DNA from: Bacillus sp. FJAT-18017
GTDB lineage: Bacteria; Bacillota; Bacilli; Bacillales; Cytobacillaceae
DNA length: 64,000 bases
Direction: 5' to 3'
Assembly (NCBI RefSeq): GCF_001278805.1
Contig: NZ_CP012602.1
Location: forward strand, 661,001-725,000
The notes beneath the pieces were generated by a model. That model had not been told where the DNA came from and made no database searches. It worked only from the letters and a program-made list of their open reading frames with translations. This document shows positions 8,903 to 16,421 of this stretch, one piece after another; position 1 is the stretch's first letter, and every line of letters begins with the position of its first letter. The position numbers and the translations under genes are program-made.

Positions 8903-10105
8903 TTGAATCCAGTAGTTGGCCTAGATGTGGCCAAAGGGGAAAGTGAAGCTCAGGCATTTCTAGATAAGGACAAGCCATATGGAAAGAGCTTCAGGATACA
9001 ACATATCAAGGAGGATTTAGATACTTTCATCTCTTTTTTGAAAGAGATAGAAAGAAAGACTGGCGTAAGACCAGCAGTAATTCTTGAATCTACAGGGCAT
9101 TACCATACACCAATTATTCAATGTCTGGAGGAGAGTCAATATCTATATATCTTGGTAAACCCCATCATTTCTCATCAGGCCAAGAAAACCAGTCTTAGAA
9201 AGGTAAAGACGGATGCCGTTGATGCATATCAACTTTGTGTTTTGTATTACAAGGAAGAATTTGAGCCTTATAAGAAACGAGGACTAAGGCTACTAAATCT
9301 AAGAACACTATCAAGGCAATACGAAGCAGTTACGAACCTTTACATTCAGGCAAAACTTCAATTCCACACAATTCTTGACCAGGTATTTCCGGAATATAGG
9401 GGAGTCTTTGGAGATTTATTTTCAAAAGTCTCTCTTCAGGTTTTAAAGGAGTTTCCTACATCTGAAGATGTTCTGAGGACTGGTGAAGCAAAGATACTGG
9501 AGCGAATTGTGGGAATGCGTATAAAACGGTCTGAGGGTTGGGCCAGGGAGAGGGCAGCTAAATTAATAGCTTCGGCTGAGCGAAATCCTTTCCAACAAGG
9601 TGTGTATCAAAGTCAGTTGTTCAGTTTGGATATGTATATCTCTATGCTTCTTCAGTACCAAAAACACCTATCCAGTATAGAGGCAGAGATAGATGTCTTG
9701 GCAGAAGAAATTGAAGAATGCAAGATAATCCAATCAATTCCCGGAATAGGAGGAAAAATCGCGGCAACGATCATTTCCGAAATCGGAGAAATTGACCGGT
9801 TTAATCACCCTAAAAAACTTGTGGCTTACGCGGGAGTAGATCCAAGTGTCCATTCATCAGGTAAGTTCACAGCTACTATAAATCATATTACTAAACGAGG
9901 TTCAAGCCGATTACGGCACGCTTTGTATATGGCCGTTTTATGCGGTATAAGAAGCTCCAGGAACAAGAAGCTAAAAGAGTATTATGATCGGAAACGAAAT
10001 GAAGGAAAGCCTTCAAGAGTAGCAATGATAGCCTGTGTAAACAAGCTTTTACACTGGATTTATGCAATCCTAAAAAGGAATGAGCAGTTCCTAGATATGG
10101 CTTAA
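8903..10105 (+). CDS. IS110-family transposase (DEDD recombinase)
   Basis: A 400-residue IS110-family recombinase. The N-terminal RuvC-like DEDD domain begins GLDVAKGE (first Asp near residue 8), with LESTGHY near 61-67 and KTDAVDA near 101-107. The C-terminal Tnp20 domain has IPGIGGKIAATIISEIG and AGVDPSVHSSGKF, where the family's catalytic serine is expected. Length and motifs are normal, so it is probably active. The start is TTG with GGGAG about 10 nt upstream; no better start exists in frame. IS110 enzymes insert circular intermediates at short sites specified by the bridge RNA. The C-terminal 52 codons are duplicated at 1-160. Confidence 0.93.
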   Translation: MNPVVGLDVAKGESEAQAFLDKDKPYGKSFRIQHIKEDLDTFISFLKEIERKTGVRPAVILESTGHYHTPIIQCLEESQYLYILVNPIISHQAKKTSLRKVKTDAVDAYQLCVLYYKEEFEPYKKRGLRLLNLRTLSRQYEAVTNLYIQAKLQFHTILDQVFPEYRGVFGDLFSKVSLQVLKEFPTSEDVLRTGEAKILERIVGMRIKRSEGWARERAAKLIASAERNPFQQGVYQSQLFSLDMYISMLLQYQKHLSSIEAEIDVLAEEIEECKIIQSIPGIGGKIAATIISEIGEIDRFNHPKKLVAYAGVDPSVHSSGKFTATINHITKRGSSRLRHALYMAVLCGIRSSRNKKLKEYYDRKRNEGKPSRVAMIACVNKLLHWIYAILKRNEQFLDMA

Positions 10106-10237
10106 TCAACAAGAAAAAACAGCTAATGAAAAACCTTCCAAACGGTATTTGGAGGGTTATTTGGCGTGCCTTCAAAAGTATAACACGGAAGAACAAATAT
10201 TTTAATAAGAAGTTCTTGACTCCTATTAGCTGGTTTA

Positions 10238-10268
10238 CTTCAAGAATCGGGGCAGGTTAGCTTAACAA
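10238..10268 (+). repeat. Array repeat copy 6 (right arm only, after IS110)
   Basis: CTTCAAGAATCGGGGCAGG then TTAGCTTAACAAGG. The terminator arm is missing, consistent with IS110 insertion inside or beside the repeat. Confidence 0.8.
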
Positions 10269-10371
10269 GGTTTGGTTAAAAAAGTGGTTTAATCGATATG
10301 TAATTAGGGTAATAACCATTGAATAAAAATGGTTGACCACTAACATTGAACATCAATGGGGAGGTAGCACT

Positions 10372-10611
10372 TTGGCTTACTTGTTGGGAAATCTAAAAGC
10401 ATCTTTAGAGCAAACCAAAGAACGTTTAAATCTTCTCAACGAACGTGGTGTTTAAGCATTAAACATTCTTTATCCAGGACTAAATTATGGTGGAATGCTT
10501 TATTATCAGCTTTTAGAATCTTTACCTAAAGAAATCGAACAATTAGAGAAGAGAATTAAGGGAATCGAAAATAAAGAAGTAAAAACCAACCAGCTATCCA
10601 ATGCCATATAA
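10372..10611 (+). pseudogene. Nonsense-mutated copy of the 80-residue coiled-coil protein gene
   Basis: Nearly identical in sequence to the intact gene at 19190-19432, including about 110 bp upstream and the downstream terminator arm. Codon 28 is GAA in the intact copy but TAA here (GTGTTTAAGCA), and one codon is deleted near the 3' end. The TTG start and GGGGAGG site are retained. It is the clearest evidence that a whole gene-plus-repeat unit was copied within the array. Confidence 0.85.
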
Positions 10612-10629
10612 AGTATGGAAATTAAACTA

Positions 10630-10700
10630 ACAGTGCTTTGATCCAAAGAGGGTTAAGGCACTTTTTTGTTGAATTAAAGAACATACGGGGCAGGTGAATT
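10630..10700 (+). repeat. Array repeat copy 7
   Basis: CAGTGCTTTGATCC, AAAG loop, GGTTAAGGCACTTTTTTG, then a diverged AAGAACATACGGGGCAGG. The terminator arm matches copy 21 closely and the right arm does not. Confidence 0.85.
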
Positions 10701-10868
10701 AAACAATATTGTTTAAACCTTGAATCTAAAAACCCCTACTAACGGTATTTGGGAAGGCCGTTAGAGGGGCAAAAAATAGCCCTCAGGGGGGCTATAAAGA
10801 TAATAAACAATTAGGCTAAAGTTTGCAGCGATAAAAGACACTGTTGTTAGTAAAGAGTTACTTTCTTA
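10701..10868 (+). ncRNA. Unit without an ORF; two stem-loops, possible small RNA
   Basis: Between repeat copies 7 and 8 there is no credible reading frame. Two hairpins are visible: CCCCT.CTAACGG / CCGTTAGAGGGG (10733-10769) followed by CAAAAAAT, and ATAGCCC / GGGCTAT (10777-10796). This may be a structured RNA, a decayed gene or terminators left from one. The loop AACGGTATTTGG resembles a hairpin in the IS110 right end, which may be chance. Confidence 0.35.
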
Positions 10869-10900
10869 TAGAACAAACGGGGCAGTAATGTTGAAGAAGG
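10869..10900 (+). repeat. Array repeat copy 8 (right arm only)
   Basis: TAGAACAAACGGGGCAG then TAATGTTGAAGAAGG. There is no terminator arm. Confidence 0.8.
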
Positions 10901-10957
10901 AAAAGAAAACTTACCATAGAATATATGTACCTAAAGAACAAAGAGGAGATAATTCCA

Positions 10958-11392
10958 ATGGACACTACGGAATTTAAAGAGATAGTGGATAAAATCGTTG
11001 TCTCTAACGGATTGGTAAAAAGAAGAAAATTTTATTATTTAGAGAGTGAAGATTTAACGGTTGTACTTGGTTTACAAAAATCAAGCTATTCTTCAAGCTA
11101 TTACTTTAATTTGGGATATGTAATTAATATCTTAAATGATACACATTACCCTAAATATACTGACGGAAATGTGCGGCTAAGATTTGATTTCGAAATAGAT
11201 GGGAAAACCACTGACATTGTTGATATACAGGATGTGTTAAAAGACCAATTTATTAGTGAATTGGTGAGAAACATCAATCACTATGTATCTTCAATAACAG
11301 GCATTGAGGCTTTAAAAAATCTTATCTTAAAAGAACCTGTTCTATTATACCAAACTACGCTTGCTACAAAACAATACCTTAAAATTGAATAA
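10958..11392 (+). CDS. DUF4304-like protein
   Basis: A 144-residue soluble protein. The order of features (an N-terminal helix, FYYLESEDLTVVLGLQKS and FNLGYVI beta strands, then RLRFDFE and a helical end) resembles the DUF4304 family, which has no known activity. I chose ATG at 10958 because AGGAGAT lies 8 nt upstream; an in-frame ATG at 10925 would put that site inside the gene. It is a single gene between array repeats 8 and 9, with no terminator of its own. Confidence 0.55.
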   Translation: MDTTEFKEIVDKIVVSNGLVKRRKFYYLESEDLTVVLGLQKSSYSSSYYFNLGYVINILNDTHYPKYTDGNVRLRFDFEIDGKTTDIVDIQDVLKDQFISELVRNINHYVSSITGIEALKNLILKEPVLLYQTTLATKQYLKIE

Positions 11393-11430
11393 TTCTTATT
11401 GAACAAACGGGGCAGGTTACTGTAAGAAGG
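11393..11430 (+). repeat. Array repeat copy 9 (right arm only)
   Basis: TTCTTATTGAACAAACGGGG then CAGGTTACTGTAAGAAGG, starting at the stop codon of the previous gene. Confidence 0.85.
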
Positions 11431-11441
11431 TAGGTGGTGAA

Positions 11442-11888
11442 ATGGAATACTGGGAATTAACTGAAAACCCTGCGGATGAAGTTTACAGGAAACTAATAAA
11501 AGTTCTGTGTGGTAATTCAGATAATTTCTATTTTGTGACTAGGAAAGAATTTAAATACAATTAGGAAATTCTTGTACAGTTTGAACCCTATATCATAGAA
11601 AGTTATAGAACAAAAAAATGGGCAAATACCATAACAAAAGGTCCAGCAGCAACGGTTTATGTAATTGAGTCAAATAAAGAAACGTGTAAACTATTACAAC
11701 AATTTGCAAATACTTTATATGGTTGGGTAGCTCCGAAGTTACCTGAAGATTTAACATTTATAAAAAATGATTTTGCATGGTTTTCCTGTACAACCCACGA
11801 AGGATTTGGAAGTTTTTCAATTCGTTCCGCTTATTACAGGAATTTAATTGGTGAGATTCACGGCTTAAAAATACAAAAAGTAGAATAG
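11442..11888 (+). pseudogene. Nonsense-mutated gene for an unrecognised protein of about 148 residues
   Basis: An ATG with a GGTAGGTGG site opens a frame of 149 codons interrupted by one TAG at codon 41 (11562-11564). The rest is coding-like and ends in a proper stop at 11888. The predicted protein is soluble and mixed alpha/beta (WELTENPADEVYRKL near the start, CTTHEGFGSFSIRSAYY near the end). I do not recognise the family. Readthrough or a sequencing error could also explain the stop. Confidence 0.65.
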
Positions 11889-11895
11889 TTCTTGT

Positions 11896-11930
11896 TGTGG
11901 TAAAGGGTGCTTTCCTTTAAGCAATAAATA
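11896..11930 (+). repeat. Array repeat copy 10 (left-arm variant)
   Basis: TGGTAAAGGGTGCTTTCC followed by TTTAAGCAATAAATACAGC. It is the same GGGTGCTTTCC variant as copy 2, without a clear hairpin or right arm. Confidence 0.6.
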
Positions 11931-11997
11931 CAGCTTGTATCTTAATTGTTCCTGTTTTTTTATCTTTGCTGAAAATAATAAGTTCGGGGGTGATAAA

Positions 11998-12183
11998 ATG
12001 GCAACTGCTAAAATCGGGGACAATATTTTATTTAAGCGTGATGGGGAAAGGTATGAAGGAACTGTTACGGTTGTAAGAGAAAATTCTGTTATTGTTGAGT
12101 ATGGATACAACAAGGAAAAAGATGAACCTATTACAACCATAGTCAATCATAAAAATTATAAAATTAAGAATGCAACTTTGTGA
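11998..12183 (+). CDS. DUF2187 (YkvS-like) small protein
   Basis: A 61-residue protein beginning MATAKIGDNILFKRDGERYE and containing EGTVTVVRENSVIVEYGY, the pattern of DUF2187 small SH3-like proteins of Bacillus. ATG at 11998 has a GGGGGTG site 5 nt upstream. The function of the family is unknown. It stands alone between repeats 10 and 11. Confidence 0.75.
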   Translation: MATAKIGDNILFKRDGERYEGTVTVVRENSVIVEYGYNKEKDEPITTIVNHKNYKIKNATL

Positions 12184-12194
12184 ACAATTGACTT

Positions 12195-12285
12195 AAAGTT
12201 ACGGGTGCGTTGATCCAAGAAGGATTAAGGCACCTTTTTGTTGAACTCTTTATTAAACAAACGGGGCAGGTTAGTTCAACAAGAG
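12195..12285 (+). repeat. Array repeat copy 11 (complete)
   Basis: TTACGGGTGCGTTGATCC, AAGA loop, AGGATTAAGGCACC, T5, GTTGAACTCTTTATTAAACA, AACGGGGCAGGTTAGTTC. Confidence 0.9.
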
Positions 12286-12364
12286 TGTTTATGTAAATTA
12301 GTTCCAAACATAAAAAATTCATTTATAATACAGATAATACCAGTTAAAACAAGGGGTCTTATAG

Positions 12365-13172
12365 ATGGAACTGATCACAAACAAAGTCATATTAATATCT
12401 GTATTCTTATTGGTCGTAACGGCGATAGAAACGTTAGCATATTCAACGAGAATTTCAGGGGCAAGGGTGAAGTTAATTGCTACTGCCTTGTCTTTATTCA
12501 GTACGTTAGTGATTATCTCAAGGTTTTCAACAATGATACAGCAACCCTTGACAGCTAAACTCATCGCAGAAGCTCCTGATACAAATAAACTCCAATTCAT
12601 TGAAGAACAATACAGAATTTTAATCGGTGTCACTACCATAGGTGTTTTACTTGGAATCGTTTTGTTCCCCACTTTTATCAATATTTTCTCAAGAGCAATT
12701 GTTCAGCTGTCCAAAGAGCGTGGTTCATTAGTTTCGCTTTTTGCTAAACAATCCAATTTATCTGGTTTAAAAAAGGTTATTAAATGTGCCAGGATTCCAA
12801 GATGGTCATACCTTGAAGGAATAACTTTCAAGACCATTCCTAAACGTCTTTTTATAATTAATGTTATTATTTCTGCTGTGTTTACCACAGGTGTTCTTTC
12901 CTCAATATATGCTTCAATGTTAGTCCCAAGGGATTATGCCCAGGCTGCATTGATGTCCTCTGGAATAATAAATGGAATTGCGACTATTCTTCTGACCTTA
13001 TTTGTAGATCCGAAAGCCTCCGTTCTGGCTGACAGGGTGGTTAATAACCAAAGCCAATATATCTATTTGTTCTTTGACAATGGTTAGCTCCAAATTGGTG
13101 GGAACAATCGCCGCCCAGTTAATATTTATTCCAGCTGCGTACTATGTAGCTTGGTTCGCTAAGTGGATTTAG
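12365..13172 (+). pseudogene. amj: Lipid II flippase Amj, frameshifted near the C terminus
   Basis: A polytopic membrane protein matching the Amj family (alternative lipid II flippase, about 260-270 residues): it opens ITNKVILISVFLLVVTAIET and contains STRISGARVKLIATALSLFS and VDPKASVLADRVV. The main frame ends early at 13087 after about 240 residues. The missing end continues in the +1 frame as LVGTIAAQLIFIPAAYYVAW with a stop at 13172. A one-base indel near 13060-13085 explains this. Amj supports peptidoglycan export when MurJ is absent. The truncated form loses the last membrane segment and is probably inactive, unless the shift is a sequencing error. Confidence 0.8.
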
Positions 13173-13173
13173 G

Positions 13174-13200
13174 TTTATTAAACAAACGGGGCAGAATACT
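13174..13200 (+). repeat. Array repeat copy 12 (right arm only)
   Basis: TTTATTAAACAAACGGGGCA then GAATACTT, immediately after the shifted stop of the amj remnant. Confidence 0.8.
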
Positions 13201-13300
13201 TCTGATATGTGTTTAATATAAAAATGGATGTTTCATTGTTCAACCTCAGAAGGGAGACCTTGGTTACGTTGGAAACTGAAAATTGGAGGGAGTTATTGAA

Positions 13301-13864
13301 ATGGCTAAATTGATCTATCCTATTAACGTATCTTTGGACGGTTACATGGAGGATGAGCGCGGCAATATCGAGTGGACGATCTCCGATGACGAAGAGTTTG
13401 CGTTCTGGACTGACTTCCAGCGGCCGATTGGCACCTACCTATACGGGCGTCGAATGTACGAGTCGATGGTGTACTGGGAGACGGCGAGCGCCAAAAAAGG
13501 CGATCAACCGGAGGGATTGCGGGAATTTGCGCAGATCTGGCGAGTTGCTGAGAAGATCGTGTATTCCCGGACGCTTCGGGAGGTTTCTAGCGCCAAGACT
13601 AGGATCGAGCGCGAATTCAATCCTGATGTGATTCGGAGGCTGAAAGAGTCTTCAGAAGCCGATATTACGATTGGCGGCCCCGAATTTGCTGGGCAGGCGA
13701 TGAGCGCGGGACTTATCGACGAGTGTCATCTGCTTGTTAATCCGATCGTTTTGGGTGGAGGTAAGCGAGCATTGCCGGACAACCTTCGCAGGCGGTTCGA
13801 GCTGCTCGGTGAGCGCCGCTTCCGAAGCGGTGTTGTTCATCTTCACTACCTCGTGATCGTCTGA
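13301..13864 (+). CDS. RibD C-terminal / dihydrofolate reductase-like family protein
   Basis: A 187-residue soluble protein of the RibD_C family. It starts MAKLIYPINVSLDGYMEDE, contains TYLYGRRMYESMVYW and EADITIGGPEFAGQAM (about 122-137) and ends in a beta strand. These are the NADPH-binding elements of DHFR-like reductases; the substrate is unknown. I chose ATG at 13301 because GGAGGGAG lies 9 nt upstream. Its GC content is visibly higher than that of its neighbours (many GCG, CGG and GGC codons), suggesting recent arrival from another genome. It is the only gene between copies 12 and 13. Confidence 0.85.
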   Translation: MAKLIYPINVSLDGYMEDERGNIEWTISDDEEFAFWTDFQRPIGTYLYGRRMYESMVYWETASAKKGDQPEGLREFAQIWRVAEKIVYSRTLREVSSAKTRIEREFNPDVIRRLKESSEADITIGGPEFAGQAMSAGLIDECHLLVNPIVLGGGKRALPDNLRRRFELLGERRFRSGVVHLHYLVIV

Positions 13865-13958
13865 CCACGACGCTAGCGTGAAATTCAAGAGATACGCTTT
13901 CGAACTTACTAAAATCAAGTGAAATTACGAAAGTGGAAGTTATGAGCGTCTTCCATCT

Positions 13959-14049
13959 TTAAACTACCGGGTGCGTTAATCCAGGAAGGATTAGGCTCCT
14001 TTTTTGTTGAATTCCTTATTGAACAAACGGGGCAGTTTAGTTAAATAAA
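13959..14049 (+). repeat. Array repeat copy 13 (complete)
   Basis: AAACTACCGGGTGCGTTAATCC, here split by eye as CCGGGTGCGTTAATCC, AGGA loop, AGGATTAGGCTCC, T6, GTTGAATTCCTTATTGAACA, AACGGGGCAGTTTAGTT. Confidence 0.9.
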
Positions 14050-14102
14050 GAATTATCAGTTGTATAGTGAATTTATTTATAACTATACACCAGGGGACAA
14101 AT

Positions 14103-14549
14103 ATGGCTGATTATACAAAAGAAATTAGAGAACTTATAGGAACCAGACCATTTATTTTGGTCGGTTCTACTATTCTTGTTAAGAATGAAAGGAACGAGAT
14201 TCTATTACAACATCGTTCTGATACACACGAATGGGGTTTGCCAGGTGGAGCAATGGAAATTGGTGAAAGTTTAGAGGAAACCGCCGAACGTGAACTCTTT
14301 GAGGAAACGGGATTAAAAGCAAAGAGATTTAAGTTTATTGATATTTTGTCAGGGAAAAATCTTTACTTTAAATATCCTAACGGTGATGAAGTTTATAATG
14401 TTATTTGTGTCTATTTGGCACAGGATACAAGTGGTGAGTTAGCTTTGAATGATGGTGAAAGTTTGGGATTAAAATATTTCTCCTTAAAGGAATTACCTTC
14501 ACAACTTGATGAAAGGGCAAAGTTAATTATTGCAAAACAATTGATTTAG
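14103..14549 (+). CDS. Nudix hydrolase
   Basis: A 148-residue Nudix protein with a perfect signature from GGAMEIGESLEETAERE into LFEETGL (about 59-81: G-x5-E-x7-REL-x-EE-x-G-L). The family cleaves nucleoside diphosphates linked to another group, using Mg2+ bound by the REL.EE glutamates; the substrate cannot be told. I chose ATG at 14103 (MADYTKEIRELIG) because CAGGGGA precedes it. It is the only gene between copies 13 and 14. Confidence 0.93.
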   Translation: MADYTKEIRELIGTRPFILVGSTILVKNERNEILLQHRSDTHEWGLPGGAMEIGESLEETAERELFEETGLKAKRFKFIDILSGKNLYFKYPNGDEVYNVICVYLAQDTSGELALNDGESLGLKYFSLKELPSQLDERAKLIIAKQLI

Positions 14550-14565
14550 GTGATCTTGTTCAAGC

Positions 14566-14627
14566 AACGAGTGGCGTTGATTCAAAAAGATTAAGCCATT
14601 TATCTTGAAGTTATTTACTTAACGAAG
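14566..14627 (+). repeat. Array repeat copy 14 (degenerate)
   Basis: AGTGGCGTTGATTC, AAAAA, GATTAAGCCATTTATCTTGA and then TTACTTAACGAAGG. Stem and right arm are both worn. Confidence 0.65.
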
Positions 14628-14690
14628 GATTATCTGAAGAATGGTTTTTAAAGTTTGGTACAGAACTCTATAACTCAAGGGGGGAACTCA

Positions 14691-15023
14691 ATGAAAAATG
14701 ACTTCTATTGCGATGAAGTATTAAGCGGGAAAACTTTGGTGAAAAGAGTGCTGGAAACGGAAAATGTGCTGGCATATTATCATACTCGCCCTTTTTACGA
14801 AGTGCATATAGTTGCAATTCCTAAAAAACATATTTCTTCGTTTCTTGATGTAACTGAGGACGATACTAATATAATGAATGAGATAATGATGGTTATAAGG
14901 CAGGTCGCATCACAGGTAACTAAAGAATATGGAGCTTGTAAAATAATTACCAACTTAGGTTCATACCAAGATACAAAACATTTACATTGGCATATTGTCT
15001 ATGGTGATAGGATTAGAAATTAA
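14691..15023 (+). CDS. HIT family protein (histidine triad nucleotide hydrolase/transferase)
   Basis: A 110-residue HIT protein. It has FYCDEVLSGKTLVKRVLETE at the start, HIVAIPKKHISSFLD in the middle and the catalytic triad HLHWH (about 100-104) near the C terminus. Proteins of this type hydrolyse AMP-lysine or similar phosphoramidates. ATG at 14691 has AAGGGGGG 6 nt upstream. It is a single gene between copies 14 and 15. Confidence 0.9.
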   Translation: MKNDFYCDEVLSGKTLVKRVLETENVLAYYHTRPFYEVHIVAIPKKHISSFLDVTEDDTNIMNEIMMVIRQVASQVTKEYGACKIITNLGSYQDTKHLHWHIVYGDRIRN

Positions 15024-15032
15024 GATTGTTAT

Positions 15033-15122
15033 TCAACAAACGGGTGCGTTGATTCCAGCAGGATTAACCGCCTTTTTTGTTGAATTCTTTATTGAACAAA
15101 CGTAGCAGGTTAGTGAAAGAAG
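15033..15122 (+). repeat. Array repeat copy 15 (complete)
   Basis: CAACAAACGGGTGCGTTGAT, TCCAGCAGGATTAACCGCC, T6, GTTGAATTCTTTATTGAACA, AACGTAGCAGGTTAGTG. Both arms begin with CAAACG, so the hairpin segment is flanked by a short direct repeat. Confidence 0.9.
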
Positions 15123-15160
15123 AAATATCTATATATGTAGCTCATTGTGTATGTTAAAAT

Positions 15161-15439
15161 ATGGATAAAAGTGCAGGAGGATTTAATGATTTGGAAAGTA
15201 TAAGAGCTTACTTGAAAAAGGAAAATAATTGGTTTTTTGTTCCTTTAGCCCTCATTTCTATCTTAGTTTTAACTATGAATAGAACGGGTCCTTTAGAAGG
15301 CCACTTAAGACCCGTAGGCTTTATTTTGTTCACAATTTTATGTATTAGTTTAATTGTAATTTGTAGACATTCAAAATGGAAAATAACGGGGATATTACTC
15401 TACTTCATCTTTTTTGGGCTAATCCCGTTCTTAGATTAA
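15161..15439 (+). CDS. Small membrane protein of unknown function
   Basis: A protein of up to 92 residues with three predicted membrane segments (about 25-40, 50-67 and 74-90). I see no family signature. The annotated ATG at 15161 lacks a good ribosome site; AGGAGG at 15175-15180 lies inside the frame and could serve a TTG start at 15191, giving 82 residues. It is a single gene between copies 15 and 16. Confidence 0.5.
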   Translation: MDKSAGGFNDLESIRAYLKKENNWFFVPLALISILVLTMNRTGPLEGHLRPVGFILFTILCISLIVICRHSKWKITGILLYFIFFGLIPFLD

Positions 15440-15448
15440 ACTTAAGTT

Positions 15449-15515
15449 AACAGTGAACGGTTGGCTCTCTTTTTTGAAGTCCTTTTTGAACTAACGGGCA
15501 GGGTAGTTAAAGAAG
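15449..15515 (+). repeat. Array repeat copy 16 (degenerate)
   Basis: ACAGTGAACGGTTGGCTCTC, T6, GAAGTCCTTTTTGAACTAAC then GGGCAGGGTAGTT. The terminator arm has lost the ATCC stem. Confidence 0.7.
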
Positions 15516-15557
15516 TTATGGATTTAAAGGCATTCTTGTTCTAAAAGGAGGCTGGGG

Positions 15558-16088
15558 ATGAGGAAGGTTATAAATGTTTTATTGCTTGGATTTTGTTTTG
15601 TATCATTGATTTCTTGTTCATCAATTGATGGGAAGACTAAGCCATTGAGCAACTCCCAATTAGATGAATTTATAAAAAGTAAACAATTAAATGTCCAGGC
15701 AACGGAGGAAATTGCTAAAAGGTTCACTGTTATAATGTACGAGAACGAAGCCACTATGGGATTTTACACAGCGTATGTAAGGGACGGCAAAATAGAATCG
15801 GGAAATACAACCTTTAAAAATAATGCCGAATCTAACCTGGTTTCAGTTGGAGGGGTCACGACTGGAAATCCATTTGCTATAATCAAAATAAACGATCAGA
15901 ATCTTGTACAAAAAGCAGAAAAAGTTAGAGTTATCTGGGATGATGGCAAAGAAACGGTTAAATCTGCTCAAAATCAAAATGCCTTGATCATTCCTAACGG
16001 TGACAGTAGCTCTAATATCGAGAAAAGTGTTCAGGTGATTGATTTTTTAGATGCTAAAGGCAATATCATTTTCCAAATAAATGAATAA
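15558..16088 (+). CDS. Lipoprotein of unknown function
   Basis: A 176-residue lipoprotein. The signal peptide and lipobox are LISC at about residues 17-20. The mature part contains QLDEFIKSKQLNVQATEEIA and a beta-rich region (IMYENEATMGFYTAYVRDG, then NPFAIIKIND). It lacks Cys beyond the lipid-anchored one and its neighbouring serine run. ATG has an AAAGGAGG site. I do not recognise the family. It is a single gene between copies 16 and 17. Confidence 0.65.
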   Translation: MRKVINVLLLGFCFVSLISCSSIDGKTKPLSNSQLDEFIKSKQLNVQATEEIAKRFTVIMYENEATMGFYTAYVRDGKIESGNTTFKNNAESNLVSVGGVTTGNPFAIIKINDQNLVQKAEKVRVIWDDGKETVKSAQNQNALIIPNGDSSSNIEKSVQVIDFLDAKGNIIFQINE

Positions 16089-16089
16089 G

Positions 16090-16170
16090 TTTTCATTCGA
16101 TCAAGAAGGATTGGGGCATTTTTTTATTGAATTCCTTATTGAACAAACGGGGCAGTTTAGCTTAACAAGA
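16090..16170 (+). repeat. Array repeat copy 17
   Basis: CATTCGATCAAGAAGGATTG, GGGCATTTTTTTATTGAATT, then CCTTATTGAACAAACGGGGC and AGTTTAGCTTAACAAG. The left stem is worn and the right arm intact. Confidence 0.85.
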
Positions 16171-16302
16171 AATTGTAACAATACATTTGAAATCTCCAAG
16201 TCACACTTAACAATTCCTTTAAAATGGAAGTATATCGTTATGCGGGTGACTACCAAAGTTTTCGGACTTCTTTTTATGGACTAAAAGGAAAGTATTTATC
16301 TT

Positions 16303-16346
16303 AAAAGTGCAATTTATCCAAGGAGGATAATGCACTTTTTTATTTA
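16303..16346 (+). repeat. Array repeat copy 18 (terminator arm only)
   Basis: AAGTGCAATTTATCC, AAGG loop, AGGATAATGCACTTTTTTA: the same stem design as the other copies (GTGC...ATCC / GGAT...GCAC) but with no right arm. It follows a stretch (16171-16302) without a supported gene. Confidence 0.8.
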
Positions 16347-16421
16347 TTATTTTTTTAAAAATAATGAAACCAATACTTAACTTAGTCGTCTTAGCAGTAA
16401 GTAAAATTGGGTGGTGAAAAG

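Larger units (their letters stand above)
8705..10237 (+). mobile_element. IS110-family element, complete copy (copy 2)
   Basis: It holds one transposase gene with a non-coding left end of about 200 bp and a right end of about 130 bp. The right boundary (GGTTTA, 10237) is set by where identity with copy 1 stops. The left boundary is approximate because copy 1's left end is off the window. No terminal inverted repeats are seen, as is usual for IS110. It sits between the halves of an array repeat (copies 5 and 6). Confidence 0.85.

Noticed and set aside
10733..10769. Hairpin as an IS110 right-end remnant
   Set aside because: Only the loop string AACGGTATTTGG is shared; stems and flanks differ.
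13352..13918. Overlapping frames in the RibD-like region (13353-13631 and 13652-13918)
   Set aside because: Shadows caused by the high GC content of the real gene; no ribosome sites or family patterns.
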